A stretch of 64,000 nucleotides of DNA from Nonomuraea turcica (GTDB lineage Bacteria > Actinomycetota > Actinomycetes > Streptosporangiales > Streptosporangiaceae), in assembly GCF_030718205.1 (NCBI RefSeq), contig NZ_JAUZQF010000007.1, forward strand, positions 394,346-458,345, in the 5' to 3' direction. Positions 34,598-42,551 of the stretch are shown here, in pieces (the first letter of the stretch is position 1; every line of letters begins with the position of its first letter). The notes under the pieces are model-generated. The model was not told the origin of the DNA. It saw only the letters and a list, made by a program, of their open reading frames with translations, and did not search any database. The position numbers and the translations under genes were made by a program.

Positions 34598-35628
34598 GAG
34601 GCACCTCCAGGGAACGCCCGGCTCGGGATCTCTGCCCGCAGGACGGGCGCGATCTCGGACTGGAACAGCTCCAGCGCGTCCCGGTGCTGCTTCGGGGTGA
34701 GCCCGTCGGCGTCGGCGTGCAGGTGCATGACCTCGTGCCCGAACCGCTTGTGGTAGCGCAGCACCTTGTCGATGATCTGCTGCGGGCTGCCGACCAGGAT
34801 CGAGCTGCGCTCGACGGCGTCCTCCAGCGTCGGGAACACGATCGGCAGCCCCAGCTTCCGCTGGAACTCCACCCGGGCGTCGTAGATCGGCCGGTACGTG
34901 GTGATCGCCTCCTGGGAGGTTGGGGCGGCGTAGTAGCCTGCCGTGCCCGCCCCCACGAGCGCGTCGGCAGGGTCGCGGCCGTAGTACGCCCAGCGTTCCC
35001 GGTAGTGGTCGATCAGCTCGGCGTACGGGTCGATGGGGTTGGTGACGTTGGCGGAGAACAGCGGATCGCCATACTTGGCGGCCAGGTCCACCGACTCCTT
35101 GCTGGTGGCGCTGCCGTGCCAGACGCGGATCGGGCGTTGCAGCGGCCGCGGCCAGGTCTCGGCCTCGGTGAGAGACGGGCGGAACGTGCCCTCCCAGGTG
35201 ACCTTGTCCTCCCGCCACAGGCGGCGGAACAGCTCGTACGACTCCCGGTTGCGCTCCCATTGGTCCTCGGCCGTGACGTGGAAGAGCTTGGCCTGCGCCG
35301 CGCCGTTGCCCTTGCCGATGATCAGCTCGAGCCGGCCCCCGGACAGGTGGTCGAGCGTGGCGTAGTCCTCGTAGGCCCGCACCGGGTCCAGCAGGCTCAG
35401 CGTGGTCACCGCGGTGAACAGCCGGATCCTGGACGTCCTGGCCGCGATGTGGCTGAGCACCACCGGCGGCGAGGAGGAGATGAACGGCCGCTCGTGCCGC
35501 TCCCCCACGCCGAACCCGTCGAAGCCGAGCTCCTCGGCCAGCACCGCGTTGTCGACGACCTCGCGGAAGCGTTCGGTGGGTGATCGGTCGTCGTTATGCA
35601 CGATCAACGTAATGAGCAGGAATTTCAT
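34594..35628 (-). CDS. Luciferase-like flavin-dependent oxidoreductase
   Basis: 344 aa luciferase-fold enzyme. FDGFGVGERHERPFISSSPP carries the conserved His, and GGRLELIIGKGNGAAQAKLF forms the FMN phosphate site. The length and LDHLSGGRLEL motif fit class LLM monooxygenases of sulfur assimilation clusters. Overlaps its neighbours on both sides (35625-35628 and 34594-34597). Likely substrate is an imported organosulfur compound. Confidence 0.88.
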   Translation of the reverse strand: MKFLLITLIVHNDDRSPTERFREVVDNAVLAEELGFDGFGVGERHERPFISSSPPVVLSHIAARTSRIRLFTAVTTLSLLDPVRAYEDYATLDHLSGGRLELIIGKGNGAAQAKLFHVTAEDQWERNRESYELFRRLWREDKVTWEGTFRPSLTEAETWPRPLQRPIRVWHGSATSKESVDLAAKYGDPLFSANVTNPIDPYAELIDHYRERWAYYGRDPADALVGAGTAGYYAAPTSQEAITTYRPIYDARVEFQRKLGLPIVFPTLEDAVERSSILVGSPQQIIDKVLRYHKRFGHEVMHLHADADGLTPKQHRDALELFQSEIAPVLRAEIPSRAFPGGAS

Positions 35629-36791
35629 GACACCTCCGCGTAGCGGCCGGCGGGACGCGGCAGGCCGAGCAGCCCGCGCAGCGTGGCGGCCTCGTACGCG
35701 TGCCGGAACGCCGCGCGCCCGCGCAACTCGGCGGTCAGTCCCCGGGCGATCTGCTCCAGGTCGTACGGCACCGCCCCTGGGCGCAGCCGGAACCCCTGGA
35801 TCCCGGCCCGCCGCCACTCCAGCAGCACGTCCGCCAGCTCGGCGGCGGTCCCGGTGAAGATCGCGGCGTCGGAGACGAGCTCGGCCCCGTCCAGTTCGTC
35901 GAGCCGGGCCTTGCGCCCGGCCGCGTCGTCGCCCAGGAAGACGACGAGATCAGCGAAGATCTTCAGCTCGCCGGACAGCTCTCTGACCTCCTCGACGATC
36001 GCGCGGGCCTGCTCGGCCGAGTGCGGCGTCACATACACGAGGTCGGCGCTGCTCGCGGCGAACTCGTACGGCAGCCGCGCGTGCGCCAGCGCGGTCACCA
36101 CCGGTCGGCCCTGCGGCGACCGCGGCGTGATCGACGGCCCCTTCACCGAGAAGAACCGGCCGGCGAAGTCGATGGAGTGGAGCTTGTCCCGGTCGATGAA
36201 CCGGCCGGTGGACACGTCGCGGATCTCGGCGTCGTCCTCCCAGCTGTCCCAGAGCCGCCGCGCCACCTCCACCGCGTCCGCGGCCTCGGCGAACAGGTCG
36301 CGCACGTGCGGGTCGGCGGACAGATCCACGCCGCCCGGCCGGTTCAGTAACCGGTCGAGCGGCGGGAACTCCCGGCGGCCGAAATGCCTCGCCTCCGAGG
36401 CCCGCGGGGAGATCTGGGCCCGCCACCCGGCCCGGCCGCCGCTGACGTGGTCGAGCGTGGCGATGCCGATGGCCACGTGGAACGGCTCGGTGTGCGTGGT
36501 GGTGGCCGTCGGCACCAGCCCGATCCCGTTGGTGAACGGGGCCAGCCGGGCCGCGAGCAGCACCGCGTCGAACCGCCCCCGCACCTGATCAGTACGGTCG
36601 TCGTCGCCGTCGGAAGGGGTGGACTGCAATCCCAGGGCGTCCTCGATGGTGACGAAGTCAAGCAGCCCACGCTCGGCCTCGGCCACGAGTCCCGCCCAGT
36701 AGCGGGCCGAGAAGATGTCCGCCGGCGTCTCGCGCCAGGCGGCGGGGTGCCAGCCCGCGCCGTCCAGCGCCACGGCCAGGTGCAACGTCAT
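35625..36791 (-). CDS. Luciferase-like flavin monooxygenase (NtaA/DszA-related, diverged)
   Basis: 388 aa. IFSARYWAGLVAEAERGLLDFVTIED and ATLDHVSGGRAGWRAQISPRA align with the NtaA/SnaA/DszA branch, in which the second motif is normally GRxAWNxVTS; here the Trp-Asn-Val core is replaced, so it is diverged. ITPRSPQGRPVV is also branch-typical. ATGA overlaps on both sides. Probably a paralogue of the following gene with a different substrate. Confidence 0.85.
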   Translation of the reverse strand: MTLHLAVALDGAGWHPAAWRETPADIFSARYWAGLVAEAERGLLDFVTIEDALGLQSTPSDGDDDRTDQVRGRFDAVLLAARLAPFTNGIGLVPTATTTHTEPFHVAIGIATLDHVSGGRAGWRAQISPRASEARHFGRREFPPLDRLLNRPGGVDLSADPHVRDLFAEAADAVEVARRLWDSWEDDAEIRDVSTGRFIDRDKLHSIDFAGRFFSVKGPSITPRSPQGRPVVTALAHARLPYEFAASSADLVYVTPHSAEQARAIVEEVRELSGELKIFADLVVFLGDDAAGRKARLDELDGAELVSDAAIFTGTAAELADVLLEWRRAGIQGFRLRPGAVPYDLEQIARGLTAELRGRAAFRHAYEAATLRGLLGLPRPAGRYAEVS

Positions 36792-38107
36792 GCCAGCTCC
36801 AGGTGCTCTCGAAGGGTGGAGCCGGTGTAGCCGGCCCGGAAGGCGCCCCGTTCCTGCAGCAGCGGCACCACGCTGTCCACGAACTCGTCCAGCCCGCCCG
36901 GCGTCAGATGGGGCACGAGGATGAACCCGTCGGCGGCCTCCGCCTGCACGTGCTCGTCGATCTGCCGGGCCACGCTCTCGGGGGTGCCGATGAACGTCTG
37001 CCGCCCGGTCACCTCGATGACCAGCTCACGGATCGACAGCCCCTTCTCCTCGGCCAGGGCCCGCCACTTGGCGGCCACGGCGGCGCGGTCCTTGATCGGC
37101 ACCCGGCCCTGGGAGACGCCCTCCGACAGGTCGGGCTCGACCTCCGGCAGCGGACCCTCCGGGTCGTAGGCCGACATGTCACGCCCCCACACCTGCTCCA
37201 GGAACGCGATCGCGGTCTGCGGCCCGACCTGCTGGCGGCGGATGCGGGCGGCGTTCTCCGTGGCCTCCTCCTCGGTGTCGCCCAGCGCGAACGTCACCCC
37301 GGGCATGATCTTGAGCTGGTGCTGTTCGCGCCCGTACCTGGCCAGGCGGCGCTTGACGTCGGCATAGAAGCGCTTGCCTTCCTCCAGCCGGCCGTGCGGC
37401 GTGAAGATCACGTCGGCATGGGCGGCGGCGAACTCGCGGCCCTGTTCGGAGTCGCCCGCCTGGATGATGACCGGGTGGCCCTGCGGGCTTCGGGGCAGCG
37501 TGAACCGGCCCTCGATCGAGAAGTGGGCGCCCCGGTGCTCGACCGTCCCGATGCCGCCATCCCGTACGAACCGGCCCGCCGCCGGATCCGCGACGATCGC
37601 GTCCGGCTGCCAGGAGTCCCACAGCTCCCGCGCCAGGCGCACGAACTCGGCCGCCCGCTCATAGCGCCGGGCGCGGTCGAGGAAGCCGCCGCGGCGGAAG
37701 TTCTCACCGGTGAACGCGTCGGAGGTGGTCACCACGTTCCACGCGGCCCGCCCCTCGCTCAGATGGTCGAGCGTGGACAGGCGCCGGGCCAGTTCGTACG
37801 GCTCGTTGAAGGTGGCGTTCACGGTCCCGGCGAGGCCGAGCCGATCCGTCACCGCGGCCAGAGCGCTGAGCACGGTGAGCGACTCGGGCCGGCCCACCAC
37901 GTCGAGATCGTGGATGCGGCCCTTGAGCTCGCGCAGCCGCAGCCCCTCGGCGAGGAAGAAGAAGTCGAGCTTGCCCCGCTCGGCCGTCTTCGCCAGGTGA
38001 ACGAACGAGGCGAAATCGATCTGGCTGCCGGAGCGGGGGTCGGCCCAGACGGTGGTGTTGTTCACGCCCGGGAAGTGGGCCGCCAGGTGGACCTGCTTGC
38101 GCGTCAT
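36788..38107 (-). CDS. NtaA/DmoA-family FMN-dependent monooxygenase
   Basis: 439 aa, the usual length. VHLAAHFPGVNNTTVWADP, then LDFFFLAEGL, LDHLSEGRAAWNVVTTSDAF and RFTLPRSPQGHPVIIQAGDS are the canonical motifs of the NtaA/SnaA/DszA/DmoA group. Members attack nitrilotriacetate, dimethylsulfide or dibenzothiophene sulfone using FMNH2. In this operon a sulfur substrate is most likely. Coupled by ATGA to the GST-like gene upstream. Confidence 0.92.
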   Translation of the reverse strand: MTRKQVHLAAHFPGVNNTTVWADPRSGSQIDFASFVHLAKTAERGKLDFFFLAEGLRLRELKGRIHDLDVVGRPESLTVLSALAAVTDRLGLAGTVNATFNEPYELARRLSTLDHLSEGRAAWNVVTTSDAFTGENFRRGGFLDRARRYERAAEFVRLARELWDSWQPDAIVADPAAGRFVRDGGIGTVEHRGAHFSIEGRFTLPRSPQGHPVIIQAGDSEQGREFAAAHADVIFTPHGRLEEGKRFYADVKRRLARYGREQHQLKIMPGVTFALGDTEEEATENAARIRRQQVGPQTAIAFLEQVWGRDMSAYDPEGPLPEVEPDLSEGVSQGRVPIKDRAAVAAKWRALAEEKGLSIRELVIEVTGRQTFIGTPESVARQIDEHVQAEAADGFILVPHLTPGGLDEFVDSVVPLLQERGAFRAGYTGSTLREHLELA

Positions 38108-39015
38108 CGGCCCCGCCCGTGCGGGGCGTCCCAGGCGGCGGGCAGGCTCTCGGTCGTCTCCCGGAAGGCCGGGCGCTGGTAGAGGTCGCGGGCGTACGGC
38201 CAGAGGTAGGCGAAATCGGTCAGCTCACGCTCGCTGATCAGGTGGCCGCGGTTGTACTCGCGGTCGAACCTGGCCAGCGTCACCCAGAGCCGCACATCCG
38301 CCTCGGTGATCGTGTCCCCGGTCAGGAAGCGCTGCTCGGCCAGGCGTTCGTCCAGCCGTTCCAGCGCGGCGACGACCCGGTGGCGCTCCTGCTCGCGATC
38401 GTCCTCGGTGGCGGCGCGGGCCACGCGTGAGACGCCGGCGTTGATGTCGTAGTAGATCCAGCCGTTCAGCTTGTTGATCTCCGGGCGCAGCGCATCGGGG
38501 TACAGGTCGAGCGACGGGTCGGCCCACTGCTCGAACCGGGTGGCCAGGTCGATCGTGATGTCGGGGAAATTGTTGCTGACGATCCGGCGGCTCTGCCGGT
38601 CCCACAGCACGGGAACGGAGATGTGGCCGCCGTACCCTTCCTCGGTCGCCTCGTAGGCCTGCTCCAGCAGGGTGAAGCCGTTGACCGGGTCTGGGCCCCG
38701 GCGCTCTCTGAACGCCCAGCCACGGCCGTCGCGCTCGTCGTCCACGTACGACAGCGAGACCACATCCTCCAGGCCCTTGAGCTTGCGGACGATCGCGGCG
38801 CGGTGTGCGTACGGGCAGACCCAGGCGACGTAGAGGTGGTAGCGGCCGGGCTCAGCGCGGAATCCGCTGGAACCGTCGGCGGTGATCCGCCCCTGGAACG
38901 GGTAGAGGGGGCGGTTCCAGCCGGGCGAGAGGTGCAGGCGGCCCGGGCCGTAGTGGCCGTAGGCGGCGTGGTCGACGGGGGTCGCGTAGACCGGCGTCTG
39001 CGTGGTGATGGACAC
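38104..39015 (-). CDS. Glutathionyl-hydroquinone reductase-like (ECM4/YqjG) protein
   Basis: 303 aa, GST fold of the xi class. The catalytic cysteine is in YVAWVCPYAHRAAI (near residue 70), matching the CPW/YAHR motif. SNNFPDITIDLATRFEQWAD and YDINAGVSRVARA are further conserved blocks. The family reduces S-glutathionyl-hydroquinones. Actinomycetes normally use mycothiol, so the thiol partner may differ. Its place in a desulfurisation operon suggests thiol transfer or deconjugation. Confidence 0.85.
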   Translation of the reverse strand: MSITTQTPVYATPVDHAAYGHYGPGRLHLSPGWNRPLYPFQGRITADGSSGFRAEPGRYHLYVAWVCPYAHRAAIVRKLKGLEDVVSLSYVDDERDGRGWAFRERRGPDPVNGFTLLEQAYEATEEGYGGHISVPVLWDRQSRRIVSNNFPDITIDLATRFEQWADPSLDLYPDALRPEINKLNGWIYYDINAGVSRVARAATEDDREQERHRVVAALERLDERLAEQRFLTGDTITEADVRLWVTLARFDREYNRGHLISERELTDFAYLWPYARDLYQRPAFRETTESLPAAWDAPHGRGR

Positions 39016-39029
39016 GGGTCCTCCGGGGG

Positions 39030-39542
39030 TCAGGAGTCAGGGTGGGCCAGGAAGCGACCGAAGCGGCCCTGGTGGTAGAGGAGCGGGCGGCCGGGGCGCT
39101 GCACGTCCACCTCGGCCACCAGGCCGACCACCAGGAGGTGGTCGCCGACCTCGGCTCTCTCATAGGGCAGGCAGATCAGGTGAGCGGAGACGTCCTGCAG
39201 CAGCGGCGCGCCCAGCGGTCCGGGCCGCCAGAGGGTGGGGGCGGCGAACCGGTCGATGCTCTTGCGGGCGAACCGGGCCGCCAGCTCGGCCTGGTCACTG
39301 GCCAGGATGTTGACCGCGAAGTGGTCGGCGGCGCCGAGCCGCGGCCAGGTGGTGGAGGAACGATCCACATAGAAGGACACCAGGGGCGGTTCGAGGCTGA
39401 CCGAGGAGAAGGACGTGGCGGTGAGTCCGACGGGAATGCCGTCGTGCTGCGCGGTGATGACCACGACGCCGCTGGCATGGACGGCGAGCGCCTGCCGGTA
39501 CTGGTCGGCCGCGACGGCGCGGTCAGGGAGAGTGTCGGTCAT
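39030..39542 (-). CDS. NAD(P)H:flavin reductase (flavin reductase-like domain)
   Basis: 170 aa. ALAVHASGVVVITAQHDGIPVGLTATSFSS, then LEPPLVSFYVDRSSTTWPRL and HFAVNILASDQAELAARFA are standard motifs of HpaC/SsuE-like short-chain flavin reductases. It would supply FMNH2 to the five luciferase-like monooxygenases. First protein gene of the operon, about 190 bp downstream of the leader peptide. Confidence 0.92.
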   Translation of the reverse strand: MTDTLPDRAVAADQYRQALAVHASGVVVITAQHDGIPVGLTATSFSSVSLEPPLVSFYVDRSSTTWPRLGAADHFAVNILASDQAELAARFARKSIDRFAAPTLWRPGPLGAPLLQDVSAHLICLPYERAEVGDHLLVVGLVAEVDVQRPGRPLLYHQGRFGRFLAHPDS

Positions 39543-39733
39543 GCGAGCGCCCCCGTCCTGTCGGGGTGGCCGGATGTCACTGATGAAATGATCACGAGAG
39601 AGTTCCTCACGGGAGTAGGCATGCTCACGCGGCGCCTCGGCGGCTGTCCGGACGCGGAGACGGATGACGGGCGTGGACGGCGTCGGCCACGCCGGGAGCG
39701 AGAGGGTGGGATTCGGCGGCTACGGGTCCGTGA
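39543..39733 (-). other. Untranslated attenuator region between leader peptide and flavin reductase
   Basis: About 190 nt without a gene. It includes a small stem (GGCGT...GACGCC) and C-rich stretches free of strong structure, which would suit Rho-dependent attenuation, but I cannot assign a defined terminator. Confidence 0.4.
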
Positions 39734-39808
39734 TCAACGACACTGCGCGCTGGCGACGTGGCCGTAATCCACGTGGGGGCGCCTGGTCAGGAGGAAGCCC
39801 TTGCTCAT
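39734..39808 (-). CDS. Cysteine-responsive leader peptide (24 aa)
   Basis: A 25-codon ORF begins MSKGFLLTRRPHVD and ends SAQCR-stop. The pattern LT-R-R-x-HVD-(5)-SAxCR with Cys at the end matches leader peptides found before sulfur-assimilation operons in actinobacteria. Its ATG lies 7 bp after a consensus -10, so it is probably translated from a leaderless mRNA. In the known system, stalling at the Cys codon when cysteine is short allows expression of downstream genes. The flavin reductase gene follows at 39542. Confidence 0.8.
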   Translation of the reverse strand: MSKGFLLTRRPHVDYGHVASAQCR

Positions 39809-39815
39809 ACTCACG

Positions 39816-39844
39816 ACGCTAAGCCGCAATCCCCAATAAGTCAA
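39816..39844 (-). promoter_or_regulatory. Promoter of the organosulfur operon
   Basis: Minus-strand TTGACT (39844-39839), a 17-bp spacer and TAGCGT (39821-39816) form a consensus promoter. The predicted start point lies at or next to the ATG of the leader peptide (39808). Confidence 0.7.
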
Positions 39845-40027
39845 CATTTCCTACTGGTTTAGAGGGTTAGTGCCGGCGGAGCACTTGCCATATCGGGACA
39901 CAATCCCGCATCATGCCTGGTGGGCTCGACGCCGTACCGAGACGGGCGGGCCCGAGGGGACCGGGGCTCCAGTGCCGAGAGGAAGGGAGCGGACCGCTAC
40001 CCGGTGGCACTCCTCAAGGAGACAGCG

Positions 40028-40876
40028 ATGTCGCATCGCCCCGAGTCCCGAGAAGCCGGTGTCGGTTCGGAGTCCCCGAACCTCGACTTCGCGGGCACAA
40101 CCCCCTATGAGGACTACGTCCGCGCGGACGTCCTCACCCACCTCCAGCACCCCCTCTCCGACGACCCCGGAGAGATGGTGTTCCTGGTCACCACTCAGGT
40201 CATGGAGTTGTGGTTCACCGTGATCGTCCATGAATGGGAGACCGCCGGCCGCGCGCTGCGCGAGGACCGGCTGCCGGTCGCGATGGACGCGCTCAAGCGC
40301 AGCGTGCGCGAACTCGAGGCGCTGAACGCCTCCTGGCGGCCGCTGTCACAGCTCACCCCCACCGAGTTCAACGCCTACCGAGCCGCGCTCGGCGAAGGCT
40401 CGGGCTTCCAGTCGGCGATGTACCGGCGGATGGAGTTCCTGCTCGGCGAGAAGTCGTCGTCCATGCTGGTGCCGCACCGGGGCGCGCCGCGCGTCCATGC
40501 GGAGCTGGAGAAGGCGCTGCACCAGCCGAGCCTGTACGACGAGGTGCTGGGGTTCCTCGCGCGGCGCGGTCACGCCGTACCGCGGGCCGTCCTGGAACGT
40601 GATCTGTCGCAGCGGTACGAACCCTCGGCGGAGGTCGAGGAGGTGTGGGCGGAGATCTACTCCGGCGATTGGGACGCCGACCTGGCACGGCTCGGCGAGG
40701 CGCTGACGGACGTCGGCGAGCTGGTGTGGCGGTGGCGCAACGACCACCTCGTGGCGACCCGGCGCGCGATGGGCGCCAAGACCGGAACCGGAGGCTCGGC
40801 GGGCGTGGCCTGGCTGGAGAAGCGGGCCGTGAAGTACGTGTTCCCCGAGCTGTGGACGGCGCGCAGCCGCGTCTGA
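40028..40876 (+). CDS. kynA: Tryptophan 2,3-dioxygenase
   Basis: 282-aa heme enzyme that opens the indole ring of L-Trp to N-formylkynurenine. The conserved blocks are LTHLQHPLSD, MELWFTVIVHEW, GEGSGFQSAMYRRMEFLLG and the heme-ligand His region WRWRNDHLVATRRAMGAKTG followed by TGGSAGVAWLEKR. AAGGAG 7 nt before the ATG at 40028 sets the start. No kynureninase or formamidase gene is adjacent, so the rest of the pathway lies elsewhere. Transcribed divergently from the sulfur operon. Confidence 0.92.
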   Translation: MSHRPESREAGVGSESPNLDFAGTTPYEDYVRADVLTHLQHPLSDDPGEMVFLVTTQVMELWFTVIVHEWETAGRALREDRLPVAMDALKRSVRELEALNASWRPLSQLTPTEFNAYRAALGEGSGFQSAMYRRMEFLLGEKSSSMLVPHRGAPRVHAELEKALHQPSLYDEVLGFLARRGHAVPRAVLERDLSQRYEPSAEVEEVWAEIYSGDWDADLARLGEALTDVGELVWRWRNDHLVATRRAMGAKTGTGGSAGVAWLEKRAVKYVFPELWTARSRV

Positions 40877-40912
40877 TCCCACGCATCCGCCGAACTCTCA
40901 GGAGCCGATGCG

Positions 40913-41005
40913 CTACACGTTCTTCGCCACTGCGAAGGCCGCTGAGGCGACGATGAGCAGGATGCCGATGAGGATGACCGCGCGTGTGGTGTAGACGTGA
41001 CGCAT
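40913..41005 (-). CDS. 30-aa single-pass membrane peptide
   Basis: A short ORF beginning MRHVYTTRAV and continuing as one hydrophobic helix (ILIGILLIVASAAFAVA) before a basic end. GGGAG lies 7 nt before the ATG. It starts 14 bp after the stop of the ferric-reductase-like gene on the same strand, so it is probably co-transcribed. It could be a small subunit or stabiliser of that membrane flavoprotein; no family is recognised. Confidence 0.5.
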   Translation of the reverse strand: MRHVYTTRAVILIGILLIVASAAFAVAKNV

Positions 41006-41019
41006 CGGCGTGCTCCCGA

Positions 41020-42336
41020 TCAGACGAAGACGAATCGTTCGGTGTGGATGTGCGCCGCCGGTACGCCGAGTTCGGCAAGGGTGGATTCCATGGCATCGAG
41101 CATGGGTGGCGGCCCACAGATGAAGAACTGCATCCGCGCGTAGCGTTCGGGGAGGTGCCGGTGGAGCAAGGCCTGGTCGATGCGGCCCCGTTCACCCGTC
41201 CAGCCCTGCGGCGGGTCTTCCAGAACGTGCACCAGGGTGAGGTTGAGCCGTTGTTGCAGCTGCTGGATCTCTTCGAGAAATGGGGTGTCCTCGAGTGTGC
41301 GGCCGGCATAGAACAGCCGGCAGGGCCGCTGGTCATCGCGGTCGGCAAAGGTGCGGAGCATGCTCATCATCGGGCCGATGCCGATCCCGCCGGCGATCAG
41401 TACGAAGCCCGGGCCCTCGTTACGGTCGGGAGTGAAGACGCCGTAGGGGCCGTCTACATAGGCCCGGGTGCCGGGTCGCAGTCCCGCCACGCTGTTGGTG
41501 AAGTCGCCGATCGCCTTGATGCTCATCTGCACCCTGCCGTCGGCCTCCGCGCTTGAGGAGAACGAGAAGGGGTGCTGGGTGAGGGCGAAGGGAGAGCGTC
41601 CCACCGTGATCCATCCGAACTGTCCAGGCTCGAATCTGAAGCCCTCGTGCCCGATGGGACGCAAGGTGATCGTCGTGGTGGCGCCTCGCCCGGCGGTGAC
41701 ACTCTCGACTTCCCATGGCCGCCGGAGGCGGCGAAGCGGGCGGACGAGGCGCACCCAAACGATCAGGCTGGCGAAGGCAGCCGTCATGACCACCCACAGC
41801 ACCTGCTTCCACGGCGTATCGACGTAGTAGCCGACCAGTTCGATGTGCGTGAGAGCGAACAGCACGGACGCGATGGACAACAGCAGGTGCAGGCCATGCC
41901 ACACCTCGTAGCGCAGGCGGAACTGCCGCCTCCAGACGGAGGTGAGCATGATGGCCAGCACGCAGACGGTGGAGATGACCGCGAAGCGGGCCCGCCAGGG
42001 CGCCGTCACCGGATTGAACAGGGCGATCAGGCTGATGTCCTGGATCAGCAGCAGCGCCGGATGAGCCAGAATGAAGAGGGTCGCGACGTAGGATATTTGC
42101 CGGTGGAATTGCACCACCGCGTCTTCGCCGAATGGCGCGTTGGCGGATTGGAAACGCGCAACGAGGGCGAACTGCAGTCCCATCATCGACAGCCCGACGA
42201 AGCCCAGGGCCACCGAGAAATCGATGAGGAACCCGCGCCCGGGCGGACTGTCGCCAAGCAGCGCGAAGACCAGAGGGACGACGGCCACGGCCACGTACGT
42301 TCCGGTCCAGAAAACTCCCCGGGCGGCCAGCGACAT
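41020..42336 (-). CDS. Ferric-reductase/NOX-like membrane flavocytochrome
   Basis: 438 aa. Six N-terminal membrane segments contain paired histidines for heme (VVQFHRQISYVATLFILAHPALL and EVWHGLHLLLSIASVLFALTHIE). The FAD domain has TQHPFSFSS and GPYGVF. The NAD(P)H site has GGIGIGPMMSMLRTF and CGPPPML. This is the FRE/NOX architecture, moving electrons from NAD(P)H across the membrane. The start ATG 42336 has GGGGGAG 9 nt upstream. Role in iron reduction or respiratory electron transfer is not determined. Confidence 0.88.
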   Translation of the reverse strand: MSLAARGVFWTGTYVAVAVVPLVFALLGDSPPGRGFLIDFSVALGFVGLSMMGLQFALVARFQSANAPFGEDAVVQFHRQISYVATLFILAHPALLLIQDISLIALFNPVTAPWRARFAVISTVCVLAIMLTSVWRRQFRLRYEVWHGLHLLLSIASVLFALTHIELVGYYVDTPWKQVLWVVMTAAFASLIVWVRLVRPLRRLRRPWEVESVTAGRGATTTITLRPIGHEGFRFEPGQFGWITVGRSPFALTQHPFSFSSSAEADGRVQMSIKAIGDFTNSVAGLRPGTRAYVDGPYGVFTPDRNEGPGFVLIAGGIGIGPMMSMLRTFADRDDQRPCRLFYAGRTLEDTPFLEEIQQLQQRLNLTLVHVLEDPPQGWTGERGRIDQALLHRHLPERYARMQFFICGPPPMLDAMESTLAELGVPAAHIHTERFVFV

Positions 42337-42551
42337 CGCAACGGACTCCCCCCTGCCCGGCACGACCGTATGGCCAGGGCCTACCCTTTGCTCACATGGC
42401 CAACGCCCCGTAAGCCTTAAAGGCGATACAAATCCCCACGTACCCCGGGATCCACCGATTCCCCAGCGGACCGGCTGGAGGGGCGCCGCTCCCCTATCGC
42501 GCGGACTCCAGAACTGCCCGGACATCCGAACTCCCACGGAGACCTGTCTAC

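Noticed and set aside
39550..39800. SAM or other sulfur riboswitch ahead of the flavin reductase
   Set aside because: I could not find conserved SAM-I or SAM-II elements; the leader peptide explains sulfur control better.
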